A stretch of 64,000 nucleotides of DNA. It comes from Viridibacterium sp035456105. Its GTDB lineage: Bacteria > Pseudomonadota > Gammaproteobacteria > Burkholderiales > Rhodocyclaceae. The DNA is taken from NCBI GenBank assembly GCA_035456105.1, contig DATIDV010000029.1, positions 154,733-218,732 of the forward strand, written 5' to 3'. How positions within the stretch are numbered: position 1 is the first letter of the stretch; every line of letters begins with the position of its first letter. The translations under genes and the position numbers were made by a program. The notes under the pieces are model-generated. The model made no database searches. It saw only the letters and a list, made by a program, of their open reading frames with translations, and was not told where the DNA came from. Below are positions 33,778 through 42,751 of this stretch, piece by piece.

Positions 33778-35694
33778 ATGCCCAACATCACGCTTCCCGA
33801 CGGTTCGGTCCGCAGCTTCGATGCAGCAGTTTCCGTGTTCGATGTCGCCGCTTCGATCGGCGCCGGTCTCGCCAAGGCAGCATTGGCTGGCAAGGTCGAC
33901 GGCGTGCTGGTCGACACCTCGCACGTCATGGACAAGGATGCCTTGCTCGCCATCGTGACGGATCGCGATGCGGACGGTCTGGAAGTGATTCGCCACTCGA
34001 CGGCGCACTTGCTGGCGTATGCCGTCAAGGAGCTGTTCCCGGAAGCGCAGGTCACGATCGGCCCTGTGATCGAAAACGGCTTCTATTACGACTTCGCCTA
34101 TTCGCGTCCTTTCACGCCAGAAGATCTGGCTGCGATTGAAAAGCGCATGGCCGAGCTGTCCAAGAAAGACATTCCGGTCACGCGCGAAGTATGGGATCGC
34201 GATGAAGCGGTGAAATTCTTCGATAGCATCGGCGAGAAGTACAAGGCGGAAATCATCAGCAGCATTCCGGCTGACCAGAAGATTTCGCTCTATCGTGAAG
34301 GCGATTTCATCGATCTGTGCCGCGGCCCGCACGTGCCCTCAACCAGCAAGCTGAAGTTCTTCAAGCTCATGAAGGTGGCTGGCGCGTACTGGCGCGGTGA
34401 CGCGAAGAACGCACAACTGCAGCGCATCTACGGCACGGCCTGGGCCAAGAAGGAAGAACTCGAAGCCTATCTGCACATGCTCGAAGAAGCTGACAAGCGC
34501 GACCATCGCCGTCTCGGCAAGCAGCTCGACCTCTTCCATATGCAGGACGAAGCACCGGGCATGGTGTTCTGGCATCCAAAGGGCTGGACACTGTGGCAGC
34601 AGGTCGAGCAATACATGCGCAATGTGTACCGCGACAACGGCTATCAGGAAGTGCGTTGCCCGCAGATTCTGGACAGCACTTTGTGGGAAAAGTCGGGGCA
34701 CTGGGGTCACTACCGCGCCAATATGTTCACGACCGAATCGGAAAATCGCGCTTACGCCGTGAAACCGATGAACTGCCCGGGTCACGTGCAGATTTTCAAC
34801 GCCGACCTGCGTTCCTATCGCGAGTTGCCGTTGCGCTACGGCGAATTCGGCTCCTGCCACCGTAATGAGCCCTCCGGTGCACTGCACGGCGTGATGCGCG
34901 TTCGTGCCTTCACGCAGGACGATGGTCACATCTTCTGCACGCCAGACCAGATCGAGTCCGAAGTGACGGCCTTCAACAAGCTCGTCCGCAAGGTCTATAC
35001 AGATTTCGGTTTCAACGAAGTCGCGATCAAGCTCGCGCTGCGCCCGGATAGCCGCGTTGGCACGGACGAGGAGTGGGATCAGGCCGAAAATGCGCTGCGC
35101 GCTGCACTTCGCGCCTGCGATCTCGAGTGGGAAGAGCTACCGGGTGAGGGCGCGTTCTACGGGCCGAAAGTTGAATACCACATCAAGGACGCCATTGGCC
35201 GTTCATGGCAGTGCGGCACGATTCAGGTCGATCCGTCCATGCCGGCGCGTCTTGGTGCATCGTTTATCGGTGAGGACAGCGCGCGTCACGTGCCACTGAT
35301 GCTGCACCGGGCCATCTTGGGGTCGCTTGAGCGCTTCCTTGGCATTCTCATCGAAAACTTCGGCGGCGCCTTCCCGCTGTGGCTGGCGCCGACCCAGGTA
35401 ATGGTCTTGAATATCTCTGAGGGCCAGTCCGAATATGTCTCCGGTGTAGTCAAAACCCTGCTCGAAAACGGCTTCAGAGCATCAGCCGATTTGCGAAACG
35501 AGAAAATTACCTATAAAATCCGCGAACATAGCTTGCAGAAGCTTCCCTATTTGCTGGTTGTCGGCGAAAAGGAGAAGGAGGCGGGTACCGTTGCGGTACG
35601 TGCGCGTGGCGGCGAGGATCTCGGCGTCATGTCTGTAAGCGAACTGATCGAGCGGCTTCGTCGCGAAGTTGATTCACGCGGCGCAGGCGCTTGA
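33778..35694 (+). CDS. thrS: Threonyl-tRNA synthetase
   Basis: Charges tRNA-Thr. The 638-residue class II synthetase has an N-terminal TGS domain (1-62), the editing domain with HSTAH (73-77) and a later HLCRGPH-like zinc/editing motif (DLCRGPHV), the catalytic core with MNCPGH (331-336, zinc Cys333) and HRNEPSG (from 361), and the C-terminal anticodon-binding domain. It is the first gene of a translation operon that continues with infC after 28 bases. In E. coli ThrS represses its own translation, but the leader here instead shows a terminator-type hairpin. Confidence 0.97.
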   Translation: MPNITLPDGSVRSFDAAVSVFDVAASIGAGLAKAALAGKVDGVLVDTSHVMDKDALLAIVTDRDADGLEVIRHSTAHLLAYAVKELFPEAQVTIGPVIENGFYYDFAYSRPFTPEDLAAIEKRMAELSKKDIPVTREVWDRDEAVKFFDSIGEKYKAEIISSIPADQKISLYREGDFIDLCRGPHVPSTSKLKFFKLMKVAGAYWRGDAKNAQLQRIYGTAWAKKEELEAYLHMLEEADKRDHRRLGKQLDLFHMQDEAPGMVFWHPKGWTLWQQVEQYMRNVYRDNGYQEVRCPQILDSTLWEKSGHWGHYRANMFTTESENRAYAVKPMNCPGHVQIFNADLRSYRELPLRYGEFGSCHRNEPSGALHGVMRVRAFTQDDGHIFCTPDQIESEVTAFNKLVRKVYTDFGFNEVAIKLALRPDSRVGTDEEWDQAENALRAALRACDLEWEELPGEGAFYGPKVEYHIKDAIGRSWQCGTIQVDPSMPARLGASFIGEDSARHVPLMLHRAILGSLERFLGILIENFGGAFPLWLAPTQVMVLNISEGQSEYVSGVVKTLLENGFRASADLRNEKITYKIREHSLQKLPYLLVVGEKEKEAGTVAVRARGGEDLGVMSVSELIERLRREVDSRGAGA

Positions 35695-35722
35695 TTTTTT
35701 TCTAATTTACGAGGATTGAGCC

Positions 35723-36244
35723 ATCGCACAGGACAAGTCGCACCGCATTAATCGGGAAATTACAGCACCCGAAGTGCGGTTGGTAGGAGAGGATAACGAG
35801 CCGCTTGGCGTTGTATCGACGCAAGAAGCGCTCGCTATGGCCGAAACAGCAGAAGTCGATCTGGTCGAGATTGCGCCGCAAGCGGTGCCGCCAGTTGCCC
35901 GACTGATGGATTACGGCAAGTTCAAATATCAGGAGCAGAAGCGGGCGCATGAAGCCAAGCTGAAGCAGAAGCAAATCCAGGTGAAGGAAATCAAATTCCG
36001 CCCTGGTACTGATGAGAACGACTACCAGATCAAGATGCGCAATATGATCAAGTTCCTCGGTGAGGGCGACAAGGTCAAAGTGACTTTGCGTTTCCGTGGC
36101 CGCGAAATGGCCCACCAGGAGTTTGGCGTGCGTCAGCTTGAACGCGTCAAGGCTGATCTCGAAGAGATCGGTATTGTGGAGCAGTTCCCGAAGCTCGAAG
36201 GCCGTCAGATGGTGATGGTCCTCGCGCCGAAGAAGAAGCAATAA
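35723..36244 (+). CDS. infC: Translation initiation factor IF-3
   Basis: IF-3 binds the 30S subunit and checks start-codon choice. The natural start is the ATC at 35723, preceded by GAGG 8 bases upstream. The protein (173 aa) then begins AQDKSHRINREITAPEVRLV, exactly the IF-3 N-terminus; a GTG at 35774 would cut it off. Non-AUG starts at infC are known and allow autoregulation by IF-3. The rest (linker KFKYQEQKRAHEAKLKQKQ, C-domain KEIKFRPGTDENDY) is complete. Confidence 0.93.
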   Translation: MAQDKSHRINREITAPEVRLVGEDNEPLGVVSTQEALAMAETAEVDLVEIAPQAVPPVARLMDYGKFKYQEQKRAHEAKLKQKQIQVKEIKFRPGTDENDYQIKMRNMIKFLGEGDKVKVTLRFRGREMAHQEFGVRQLERVKADLEEIGIVEQFPKLEGRQMVMVLAPKKKQ

Positions 36245-36387
36245 GCAGTACAGATTTCAGGGGCGCGAAAGCGCACTCGACGGCTTGCAGAAGCGCCGTA
36301 AAGCTTCTGCGAAACACGTGATAGTCCGGTTTACAAGTGTCTGCATCCAATGCAGGTCACCGGCCGTCATGAACATCGGAGTATGCA

Positions 36388-36585
36388 ATGCCAAAGATGA
36401 AAACCAAGTCTGGCGCGGCGAAGCGATTCAAGATTCGCGCCGGTGGCAGCGTAAAACGCGGTCAAGCGTTCAAGCGCCACATCCTGACCAAGAAAACCAC
36501 CAAGTCGAAGCGTCAGCTCCGCGGTATGACGGCAGTGCACAGCACTGACACCGATCGTATCCGCGCCATGATGCCCTACGCTTAA
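36388..36585 (+). CDS. rpmI: 50S ribosomal protein L35
   Basis: A 65-residue basic protein with the family pattern PKMKTKSGAAKRFKIRAGG and HILTKKTTKSKRQLRG. It is separated from infC by 143 bases that contain short G/C-rich inverted stretches; this is where L20-dependent translational control is found in enterobacteria. L20 follows after 17 bases. Confidence 0.96.
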   Translation: MPKMKTKSGAAKRFKIRAGGSVKRGQAFKRHILTKKTTKSKRQLRGMTAVHSTDTDRIRAMMPYA

Positions 36586-36602
36586 CTGAGAGGAGATAGA
36601 AA

Positions 36603-36959
36603 ATGCCTAGAGTTAAACGTGGTGTAACGGCTCGCGCCCGTCACAAAAAAGTTCTTGACCAAGCTAAGGGTTACCGCGGCCGCCGCAAGAGCGTATACCG
36701 CATCGCCAAACAGGCGGTGATGAAGGCCGGTCAATATGCATATCGTGACCGTCGTCAAAGGAAGCGTCAATTCCGTCAGCTGTGGATTGCCCGTATCAAC
36801 GCCGCTGCGCGTGAAGTCGGTCTGACCTACAGCCGTTTCATGAACGGTCTGAAGAAGGCTGCGATTGAAGTCGATCGCAAGGTTCTGGCTGATCTGGCCG
36901 TGTTTGACAAGCCTGCTTTTGCAGCGCTCGCCGAACAAGCCAAGGCCAAGCTGGCGTAA
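36603..36959 (+). CDS. rplT: 50S ribosomal protein L20
   Basis: A 118-residue early-binding 23S rRNA protein. Start PRVKRGVTARARHKKVLDQA and the segment YRDRRQRKRQFRQLWIARINAA are diagnostic. It ends the L35/L20 unit, followed 25 bases on by a terminator. In enterobacteria L20 represses rpmI-rplT translation. Confidence 0.97.
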   Translation: MPRVKRGVTARARHKKVLDQAKGYRGRRKSVYRIAKQAVMKAGQYAYRDRRQRKRQFRQLWIARINAAAREVGLTYSRFMNGLKKAAIEVDRKVLADLAVFDKPAFAALAEQAKAKLA

Positions 36960-36984
36960 GTGTTTCGACACTGAAGCTGGAGAA

Positions 36985-37011
36985 AAGAGGAGGCCTGGCC
37001 TCCTTTTTTTT
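36985..37011 (+). terminator. Terminator after rplT
   Basis: GGAGGCC and GGCCTCC can pair, followed by eight T residues (37003-37011). Partial read-through to pheS is likely, since no other strong promoter is apparent. Confidence 0.8.
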
Positions 37012-37142
37012 CGCCTGTTTTTAGTCTGGCGCAGGTGCAATGCAGCCGGACTTCCGATAAGATTCAAGACCTTGTGTCGCATTCTTCGTGCTTTACAGAA
37101 TGCCGGTTTGCGCAAGTGTTCTTTCTCCAGACAGGGTCTGTT

Positions 37143-38186
37143 GTGAGTGCTCTAGTGAGTAATTTCGATCAAATACTCTCGGAAGCGCAGGCCGCTTTCG
37201 CTGCAGCGGCTGACGCTCCCGCGCTTGAGCAGGCCAAGGCACGTTTCCTTGGCAAGAGTGGCAGCCTCACCGAACTGCTCAAAGGGCTCGGCAAGCTCGA
37301 CCCCGACGCGCGTCGCACCGCAGGCGCCGAAATCAATCAGTGCAAGACTGCTGTCGAAGCCGCGCTTGAAGCGCGCCGCGATGCGCTGCGTTCGGCCCAG
37401 CTCGAAACACAGCTGCGCGCCGAAGCCCTGGACGTTACTTTGCCGGGACGTGGTCAGGGCACGGGCGGTGTACATCCGGTCAATCGCATTCTTGAGCGTT
37501 TCGAAACTCTGTTCCGCTCAATCGGTTTTGAAGTGGCCGACGGCCCCGAGATCGAAGGCGATTGGCATAACTTCACCGCACTGAACACGCCCGAGAATCA
37601 TCCGGCGCGGTCGATGCACGACACTTTCTATCTTCAGGATGCCCCTGGCGTATTGCTGCGCACGCATACGAGTCCTGTGCAGATCCGCGCCATGCAGGCG
37701 CACGCCGCGAAATACGAGAATGCTGACATGCCCGAGTTGCGCATCATTGCGCCGGGCCGTGTCTATCGCGTCGACTCCGATGCGACGCACTCGCCGATGT
37801 TCCATCAGGTCGAGGGTCTGTGGGTCGGCGAGCACATCAGCTTCGCCGGCCTCAAGGGCGTCATCATCGACTTCCTCAAGCGTTTCTTCGAGACGGATGA
37901 ACTGCAGGTGCGTTTCCGTCCGTCCTTCTTCCCGTTTACCGAGCCTTCAGCTGAGATCGACTTCGCTTTCATGAGCGGGCCGAACAAGGGCAAGTGGCTC
38001 GAGATAGCGGGTTGCGGCATGGTGCATCCGAATGTGCTCGCCAACGGCGGTATCGATGCGCAGAAATACACCGGATTTGCATTTGGCATGGGTCTCGACC
38101 GCCTCACCATGCTGCGTTATGGCATCAACGATTTGCGCTTGTTCTTCGAGAACGATCTGCGCTTCCTGACTCAATTCAAAGACTGA
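37143..38186 (+). CDS. pheS: Phenylalanyl-tRNA synthetase alpha subunit
   Basis: Catalytic subunit of the alpha2-beta2 enzyme charging tRNA-Phe. It has 347 residues from the GTG at 37143; the N-terminus SALVSNFDQILSEAQAA is the expected coiled-coil start, while an upstream frame is non-coding. A second GTG at 37155 is also possible. Class II motifs are seen: GVHPVNRILERFETLF, THTSPVQIRAM, RVYRVDSDATHSPMFHQVEG, and the closing FAFGMGLDRLTMLRYG. It is 1 base from pheT. Confidence 0.95.
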   Translation: MSALVSNFDQILSEAQAAFAAAADAPALEQAKARFLGKSGSLTELLKGLGKLDPDARRTAGAEINQCKTAVEAALEARRDALRSAQLETQLRAEALDVTLPGRGQGTGGVHPVNRILERFETLFRSIGFEVADGPEIEGDWHNFTALNTPENHPARSMHDTFYLQDAPGVLLRTHTSPVQIRAMQAHAAKYENADMPELRIIAPGRVYRVDSDATHSPMFHQVEGLWVGEHISFAGLKGVIIDFLKRFFETDELQVRFRPSFFPFTEPSAEIDFAFMSGPNKGKWLEIAGCGMVHPNVLANGGIDAQKYTGFAFGMGLDRLTMLRYGINDLRLFFENDLRFLTQFKD

Positions 38187-38187
38187 T

Positions 38188-40563
38188 ATGCAGTTCTCCG
38201 AAAAATGGTTGCGTAGTCTGTGTAACCCGGCGCTAGACAGCGATGCGCTTTGTCATCTGCTGACCATGGCTGGCCTCGAAGTGGAAGAGGTCGACGCTGT
38301 TGCACCGCCTTTCACCGGCGTGGTTGTTGCCCGGATCGTCTCGTTTGAAAAGCATCCGAACGCCGACAAACTGCGCGTATGCACGGTAGATATTGGTACG
38401 GGCACGCTTCAACAGATCGTCTGCGGTGCGCCGAACGTTGTGGCTGGCATGAAGGCGCCTTGCGCCACGGTCGGCGCCAAGTTGCCGGGTTTCGAAATCA
38501 AGGCGGCCAAGCTGCGTGGTGTCGAGTCCTTCGGCATGATGTGCTCGGCCGACGAGCTCGGCATGACGCAAGCGCATGACGGCCTGCTGGTGCTGCCGGA
38601 CGATGCGCCTGTGGGTTCCGACATTCGTGACTATCTGTCACTGGATGATCACAAGATCACCATCAAGCTCACACCCAATCGTGCGGACTGCCTGAGTCTT
38701 GCGGGTATTGCACGTGAGCTGGCTGCGCTGACGGACACGTCGCTTACCCTGCCGAAGGTCGAGGCTGTTGCGCCGAAACATGACGAACGCCGCGAAGTCT
38801 CGTTGGATGCGCCACAGGCATGCCCGCGCTATGCCGGACGGATCGTGCGGGGCGTTAATGCAGCTGCTGCAACGCCCGACTGGATGAAGCAACGGCTTGA
38901 GCGCTGCGGCGTGCGCTCTATCAGCGCTGCTGTCGACATTACCAATTACGTGATGCTCGAACTCGGTCAGCCGATGCATGCCTTCGACAACGACAAGTTG
39001 TTCGGCAGCGTGCATGCACGTATGCCGAAGGCTGGCGATTCGCTCAAGTTGCTCAATGGACAAACCGTCGAACCTGCTGCCGATGTCTTGCTGATTGCAG
39101 ATGACGCACGCGTCCTGGCGCTGGCTGGCGTGATGGGCGGCGATGACAGCGGCGTGACGAACGAAACGCGCAACGTGTTCCTCGAAAGTGCATTCTTTCA
39201 GCCTGACGCCATCGTCGGTCGTGCTCGCGCACTGGGCTTTTCATCGGACGCTTCGCATCGTTTCGAACGCGGTGTCGATTTCGACCTCGCACGTACGGCA
39301 ATGGAGCGAGCGACTGGGTTGCTGCTGGAAATCTGCGGTGGCGAAGCAGGGCCGGTCGTCGAGGTTGTTGCCAGCGATGCCTTGCCACAACGCAAGGCCG
39401 TCAGTGTGCGTCCTGATCGTGTGCGTCGTGTCCTGGGAGTCGGTGTTAGCGATGCAGACATGCGTGCCACGTTTGAGCGTCTCGGCATGACTGTAGGTTC
39501 TGCGGGTGATGCGATGAGTGTCACGGCGCCATCCTACCGCTTTGACATTGCGATTGAAGAAGACCTGATCGAAGAGGTCGCGCGTGTCGTTGGTTACGAC
39601 AATATTCCTGCCATTGCGCCTGTTGCTGGCACGACCATGCTGCCGCTGCCGGAAGCTCGTCAGAGCCAGCATCGGGTACGTCGCGCGCTTGCCGCGCGCG
39701 ACTTCCAGGAGGTCATCAGCTACGCATTCGTTGAAGAGGCGTGGGAAGCAGACTTCGCCGGCAACACTGATCCAGTGCGTCTGGCCAATCCGATCGCAAG
39801 CCAGCTCGCCGTGATGCGCTCTTCGCTCATCGGTGGACTTGTTGGCGTGCTCGGCAGCAATCTGCGTCGTCGTGCCGACCGGGTGCGCGTTTTCGAAATC
39901 GGTCGTTGCTTCCGTAAGAATGCAACTGGCATGCCCGTGGCTGGCTACGATCAGCCGGTGCGCATCGCAGCGTTGGCTTGGGGTCCGGCTGCCAGTGAGC
40001 AGTGGGGGCAGGCTTCACGCAAGATCGATTTTTATGACGTGAAGGCTGATGTCGAGGCCTTGCTGGGAGCTGAAGCAAGCTTCGAGGCGGCCGTGCATCC
40101 AGCCCTGCATCCCGGCCGCACTGCGCGTGTCATGCTGGGCGGTGCGCTGGTCGGTTTTGTAGGCGAATTGCATCCTGCATGGGCGCAAAAATATGATTTT
40201 GGTTCGGCGCCCGTCCTGTTCGAGCTGGAACTTGATGCCGTGCTGGCACGCAAGCTGCCAACGCATGTGGATGTCGTGAAGCAGCCAGCTGTTCGGCGTG
40301 ACATTGCTCTGGTAGTTGGCAGTGGCGTACGGGCGGCCCAGCTGCAGGAAGTGCTGCAATCGGCCGCCAGCGAAATCGTGCGTTCAATTGATGTTTTTGA
40401 TGTCTACTCGGGCAAAGGTCTCGAACCCGATACCCGGAGTATTGCGCTGCGAGTGGTGCTTCAGCACACTGAACGCACGCTGGGAGACGCCGAAATCGAT
40501 CAGACCATCAAAATCATGGTTGCCGTGGCGGGTGAAAAGCTTGGCGCGCAATTGCGCACATAA
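38188..40563 (+). CDS. pheT: Phenylalanyl-tRNA synthetase beta subunit
   Basis: The 791-residue beta subunit includes the N-terminal tRNA-binding OB domain (about 40-150, with HPNADKLRVC), B3/B4 editing domain, B5, the inactive synthetase-like core and the C-terminal ferredoxin-like anticodon domain (about 700-791, LPTHVDVVKQPAVRRDIAL). It associates with PheS and begins immediately after it. Confidence 0.97.
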   Translation: MQFSEKWLRSLCNPALDSDALCHLLTMAGLEVEEVDAVAPPFTGVVVARIVSFEKHPNADKLRVCTVDIGTGTLQQIVCGAPNVVAGMKAPCATVGAKLPGFEIKAAKLRGVESFGMMCSADELGMTQAHDGLLVLPDDAPVGSDIRDYLSLDDHKITIKLTPNRADCLSLAGIARELAALTDTSLTLPKVEAVAPKHDERREVSLDAPQACPRYAGRIVRGVNAAAATPDWMKQRLERCGVRSISAAVDITNYVMLELGQPMHAFDNDKLFGSVHARMPKAGDSLKLLNGQTVEPAADVLLIADDARVLALAGVMGGDDSGVTNETRNVFLESAFFQPDAIVGRARALGFSSDASHRFERGVDFDLARTAMERATGLLLEICGGEAGPVVEVVASDALPQRKAVSVRPDRVRRVLGVGVSDADMRATFERLGMTVGSAGDAMSVTAPSYRFDIAIEEDLIEEVARVVGYDNIPAIAPVAGTTMLPLPEARQSQHRVRRALAARDFQEVISYAFVEEAWEADFAGNTDPVRLANPIASQLAVMRSSLIGGLVGVLGSNLRRRADRVRVFEIGRCFRKNATGMPVAGYDQPVRIAALAWGPAASEQWGQASRKIDFYDVKADVEALLGAEASFEAAVHPALHPGRTARVMLGGALVGFVGELHPAWAQKYDFGSAPVLFELELDAVLARKLPTHVDVVKQPAVRRDIALVVGSGVRAAQLQEVLQSAASEIVRSIDVFDVYSGKGLEPDTRSIALRVVLQHTERTLGDAEIDQTIKIMVAVAGEKLGAQLRT

Positions 40564-40591
40564 GCTTGGCTGGAACAACAGAGACTGATTT

Positions 40592-40903
40592 ATGACTTTG
40601 ACGAAAGCTGAACTTTCCGACCTGCTGTTTGACAAAGTGGGCTTGAATAAGCGTGAAGCAAAAGACATGGTCGAGAGCTTTTTCGACGAAATCCGCAATG
40701 CCCTTTCCCGTGGCGAAGACGTGAAGCTTTCCGGCTTCGGCAACTTTCAGTTGCGCGACAAACCGCAACGTCCGGGCCGCAATCCGAAGACTGGCGAGGA
40801 GATTCCGATCACGGCGCGTCGCGTGGTGACCTTCCATGCCAGCCAGAAACTCAAGGCTGCGGTCGACGACCTGAGCCATGCAAACGCATCAACCGAATCC
40901 TGA
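40592..40903 (+). CDS. ihfA: Integration host factor alpha subunit
   Basis: A 103-residue HU/IHF-family DNA-bending protein. The start MTLTKAELSDLLFDKVGLNKREAKDMVE and the arm RPGRNPKTGEEIPITARRVVTF are typical of IhfA, which pairs with IhfB. It follows pheT, the normal location. Its 3' end overlaps the next gene by 26 bases. Confidence 0.96.
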   Translation: MTLTKAELSDLLFDKVGLNKREAKDMVESFFDEIRNALSRGEDVKLSGFGNFQLRDKPQRPGRNPKTGEEIPITARRVVTFHASQKLKAAVDDLSHANASTES

Positions 40904-41258
40904 GGCGCGGGAACTCCCGCCCATCCCTGCTAAGCGCTACTTCACGATTGGTGAAGTGAGCGACTTGTGTGCGGTCAAGCCGCACGTGCTGCGCTATTGG
41001 GAACAGGAGTTCACACAACTCAAGCCGGTCAAGCGGCGCGGTAATCGCCGCTACTACCAGCATCATGAAGTGCTGCTGGTGCGCCGAATTCGCGACCTGC
41101 TTTATCGCGACGGTTTCACCATCAGCGGTGCGCGCAACCGCCTTGAAGAGAATGCCATTTTCGAGCACGAGGTCGCAGAGGAAGCTGAGCGCGCGCGCGA
41201 TAGCGTGCATAGCGTGCGCGGCGAATTGATGGATCTGCTGGCCTTCCTCAAGAGCTGA
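40878..41258 (+). CDS. MerR-family transcriptional regulator
   Basis: A 126-residue DNA-binding protein of the MerR type with winged helix FTIGEVSDLCAVKPHVLRYWEQEF and then RGNRRYYQHHEVLLVRRIRDLLYRDGFTI. It lacks the cysteines of metal-sensing MerRs. This protein nearly always follows ihfA in betaproteobacteria and pseudomonads, but its targets are unclear. It overlaps ihfA, so it is cotranscribed. Confidence 0.93.
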   Translation: MQTHQPNPEARELPPIPAKRYFTIGEVSDLCAVKPHVLRYWEQEFTQLKPVKRRGNRRYYQHHEVLLVRRIRDLLYRDGFTISGARNRLEENAIFEHEVAEEAERARDSVHSVRGELMDLLAFLKS

Positions 41259-41315
41259 TTTTCAGACGTCTTGCCTGTGCATTGGCGTCGCTTCCCTGAT
41301 ACAATCGCGGCCTCG

Positions 41316-41393
<78 letters not shown>

Positions 41394-41409
41394 ATAGAAT
41401 CAAGTACTT

Positions 41410-41435
41410 AGCTCAATCCTCGGATTGGGCTTTTT
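41410..41435 (+). terminator. Terminator of tRNA-Pro
   Basis: GCTCAATCC and GGATTGGGC form a stem with a two-base loop, followed by TTTTT. It ends the tRNA-Pro transcript. Confidence 0.85.
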
Positions 41436-41459
41436 GCTTTCTGGTAACCAGTTAGTGGC

Positions 41460-41480
41460 TTGGTCACCGTTTGGTCACCG
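41460..41480. repeat. Tandem repeat TTGGTCACCG next to tRNA-Pro
   Basis: TTGGTCACCG occurs at 41460-41469 and again at 41471-41480. Its place, just beyond the tRNA where the accessory region begins, makes it a candidate recombinase arm site. Confidence 0.5.
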
Positions 41481-41739
41481 TATGCGGGATGCTTTCTAAG
41501 GGCGTCGGAGACTGCGGTGTTTCCCGTTCAAGAGTCTCGCTTTCCTGAGCCACCTATCCTCTCGGCCGAGATCAGTGACGGCATTGACGTGCTGCAAGCC
41601 CAGCTCAAGAAGATCGATGTGATTACTGCGACGTGCGAACATCTGGCGGCTCACTGTAATATGCTTTACGCATGATCAGAGATGGCAACGTATCTTCCAA
41701 TTCGTCATCATCGAAAGCTTTTTTTGACTTCTGTGGCCT

Positions 41740-41892
41740 ATGGCTCGGTCAAACAAGAAGAAGCGAATGAGACCTATGCGCAAAGTTCATCACGCCAGTC
41801 ATTGTGAGAGGGTGGAGCACTTAGTTTCGGAAGCGCGAGCAGGTCAAGCTCACTGGTTGGCATCGTTCAATCCCATCTGGCCGAAGTATTAA
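41740..41892 (+). CDS. Possible 50-residue basic protein
   Basis: A short open frame directly before the next gene (16 bases). The product begins ARSNKKKRMRPMRKVHH, strongly basic, and ends WLASFNPIWPKY. It has no strong ribosome site and matches nothing I know, so it may be fortuitous. Confidence 0.25.
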   Translation: MARSNKKKRMRPMRKVHHASHCERVEHLVSEARAGQAHWLASFNPIWPKY

Positions 41893-41908
41893 TAGCTGAG
41901 GTAGCTTC

Positions 41909-42751
41909 ATGTTCGACTGGTTGGCATACGTGAAAGCAATGGCAGATATGCTCCCTCGTGGTCTGAACTGGTGGTTTGAGCGCCGTGATCCAGTTCGCGC
42001 GCAAGCTGCGCGCGTACTAGCTGCCTTCGAAGCACACGACATTGCTCGCACCCAGATTGTGCGCTTGCTGCCACCCTATCTCGCCCTACCCATGACGGCC
42101 TTCGTTAGCGCCCAGAGCCTGCGTGAGCACCTCACGCCCGCCTTTCTTGACTGGGTGGCCGACTTCTTCATGCTGGATCGCGCTTGGCTGGACTGTATGC
42201 CGGACACGCAGCCGCATTCGCCTTACCCGCATTGCTTCTACAAGCAGCCCAGAGAGCTGCACCAATGGCTGTCCGAACGCGTCGGCGATCATTCCTTGCG
42301 CTTCGTTCTGTATGTGTTGAAAGCTGATTCGGGGCAGCCGGGAGAGCGTTCCGAAGGGCCTTTCGCACTCGTGTTTCGGGAGAATGTGTCAGGGCTGGAT
42401 GACGAGGCTCTTGCTCGTTATGAGTTGATGTCCGATGGCGCTCGCTTCGATCATCCATCCTGCATTGTCGATTTGCTGGCAGCGTGCGCTGTAGCAGATT
42501 CACTATCGATCGCGCTGCGTGGTCTGGTGATATCTCGCAAGCGAATGCAGGCGCTTGAAGAAGGCACGATGCTGATTGCAGCAGCCATACGCAGGCCAGA
42601 GGACTACTGGCGTCCAGAGCGGTTACTTCAACCTTCGCAAGACGCGAGCCCCTGGTGGCAATCCATCAGGAAAGAAGCTACAGCGTGGCTTGAAGAGGCC
42701 GGTTTGCACCATGTTCAAGCAACCTTGAAGCCAAGTAACCAGACCACATGA
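41909..42751 (+). CDS. Hypothetical protein upstream of a PD-(D/E)XK nuclease
   Basis: A 280-residue protein that I do not recognise. It starts MFDWLAYVKAMADMLPRGLNWWFERRD, with one amphipathic helix and several Trp residues, and ends in a helix-rich part (WWQSIRKEATAWLEEAG). No membrane helix, signal peptide or catalytic motif is visible. GAGGTAG precedes the ATG. The stop overlaps the nuclease start (ATGA), so the two proteins are translated together and probably work together; a role in a small defence or restriction module is possible. Confidence 0.6.
   Translation: MFDWLAYVKAMADMLPRGLNWWFERRDPVRAQAARVLAAFEAHDIARTQIVRLLPPYLALPMTAFVSAQSLREHLTPAFLDWVADFFMLDRAWLDCMPDTQPHSPYPHCFYKQPRELHQWLSERVGDHSLRFVLYVLKADSGQPGERSEGPFALVFRENVSGLDDEALARYELMSDGARFDHPSCIVDLLAACAVADSLSIALRGLVISRKRMQALEEGTMLIAAAIRRPEDYWRPERLLQPSQDASPWWQSIRKEATAWLEEAGLHHVQATLKPSNQTT

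Larger units (their letters stand above)
41394..41739. other. Region after tRNA-Pro; junction of the right island
   Basis: About 350 bases holding a terminator and a short tandem repeat, listed separately. A 71-codon plus-strand frame (41460-41675, TTG start) ends in the helical IDVLQAQLKKIDVITATCEHL; it may be a gene remnant but I do not call it. Confidence 0.4.

Noticed and set aside
33454..34332. Minus-strand frame of 292 codons across tRNA-Val and the start of thrS
   Set aside because: It runs through the tRNA and the thrS TGS domain in antisense; no family features.
37035..37142. Phe-containing leader peptide for pheS
   Set aside because: The frame before the pheS start contains several Phe codons but runs straight into pheS without a stop and has no attenuator hairpin after it.
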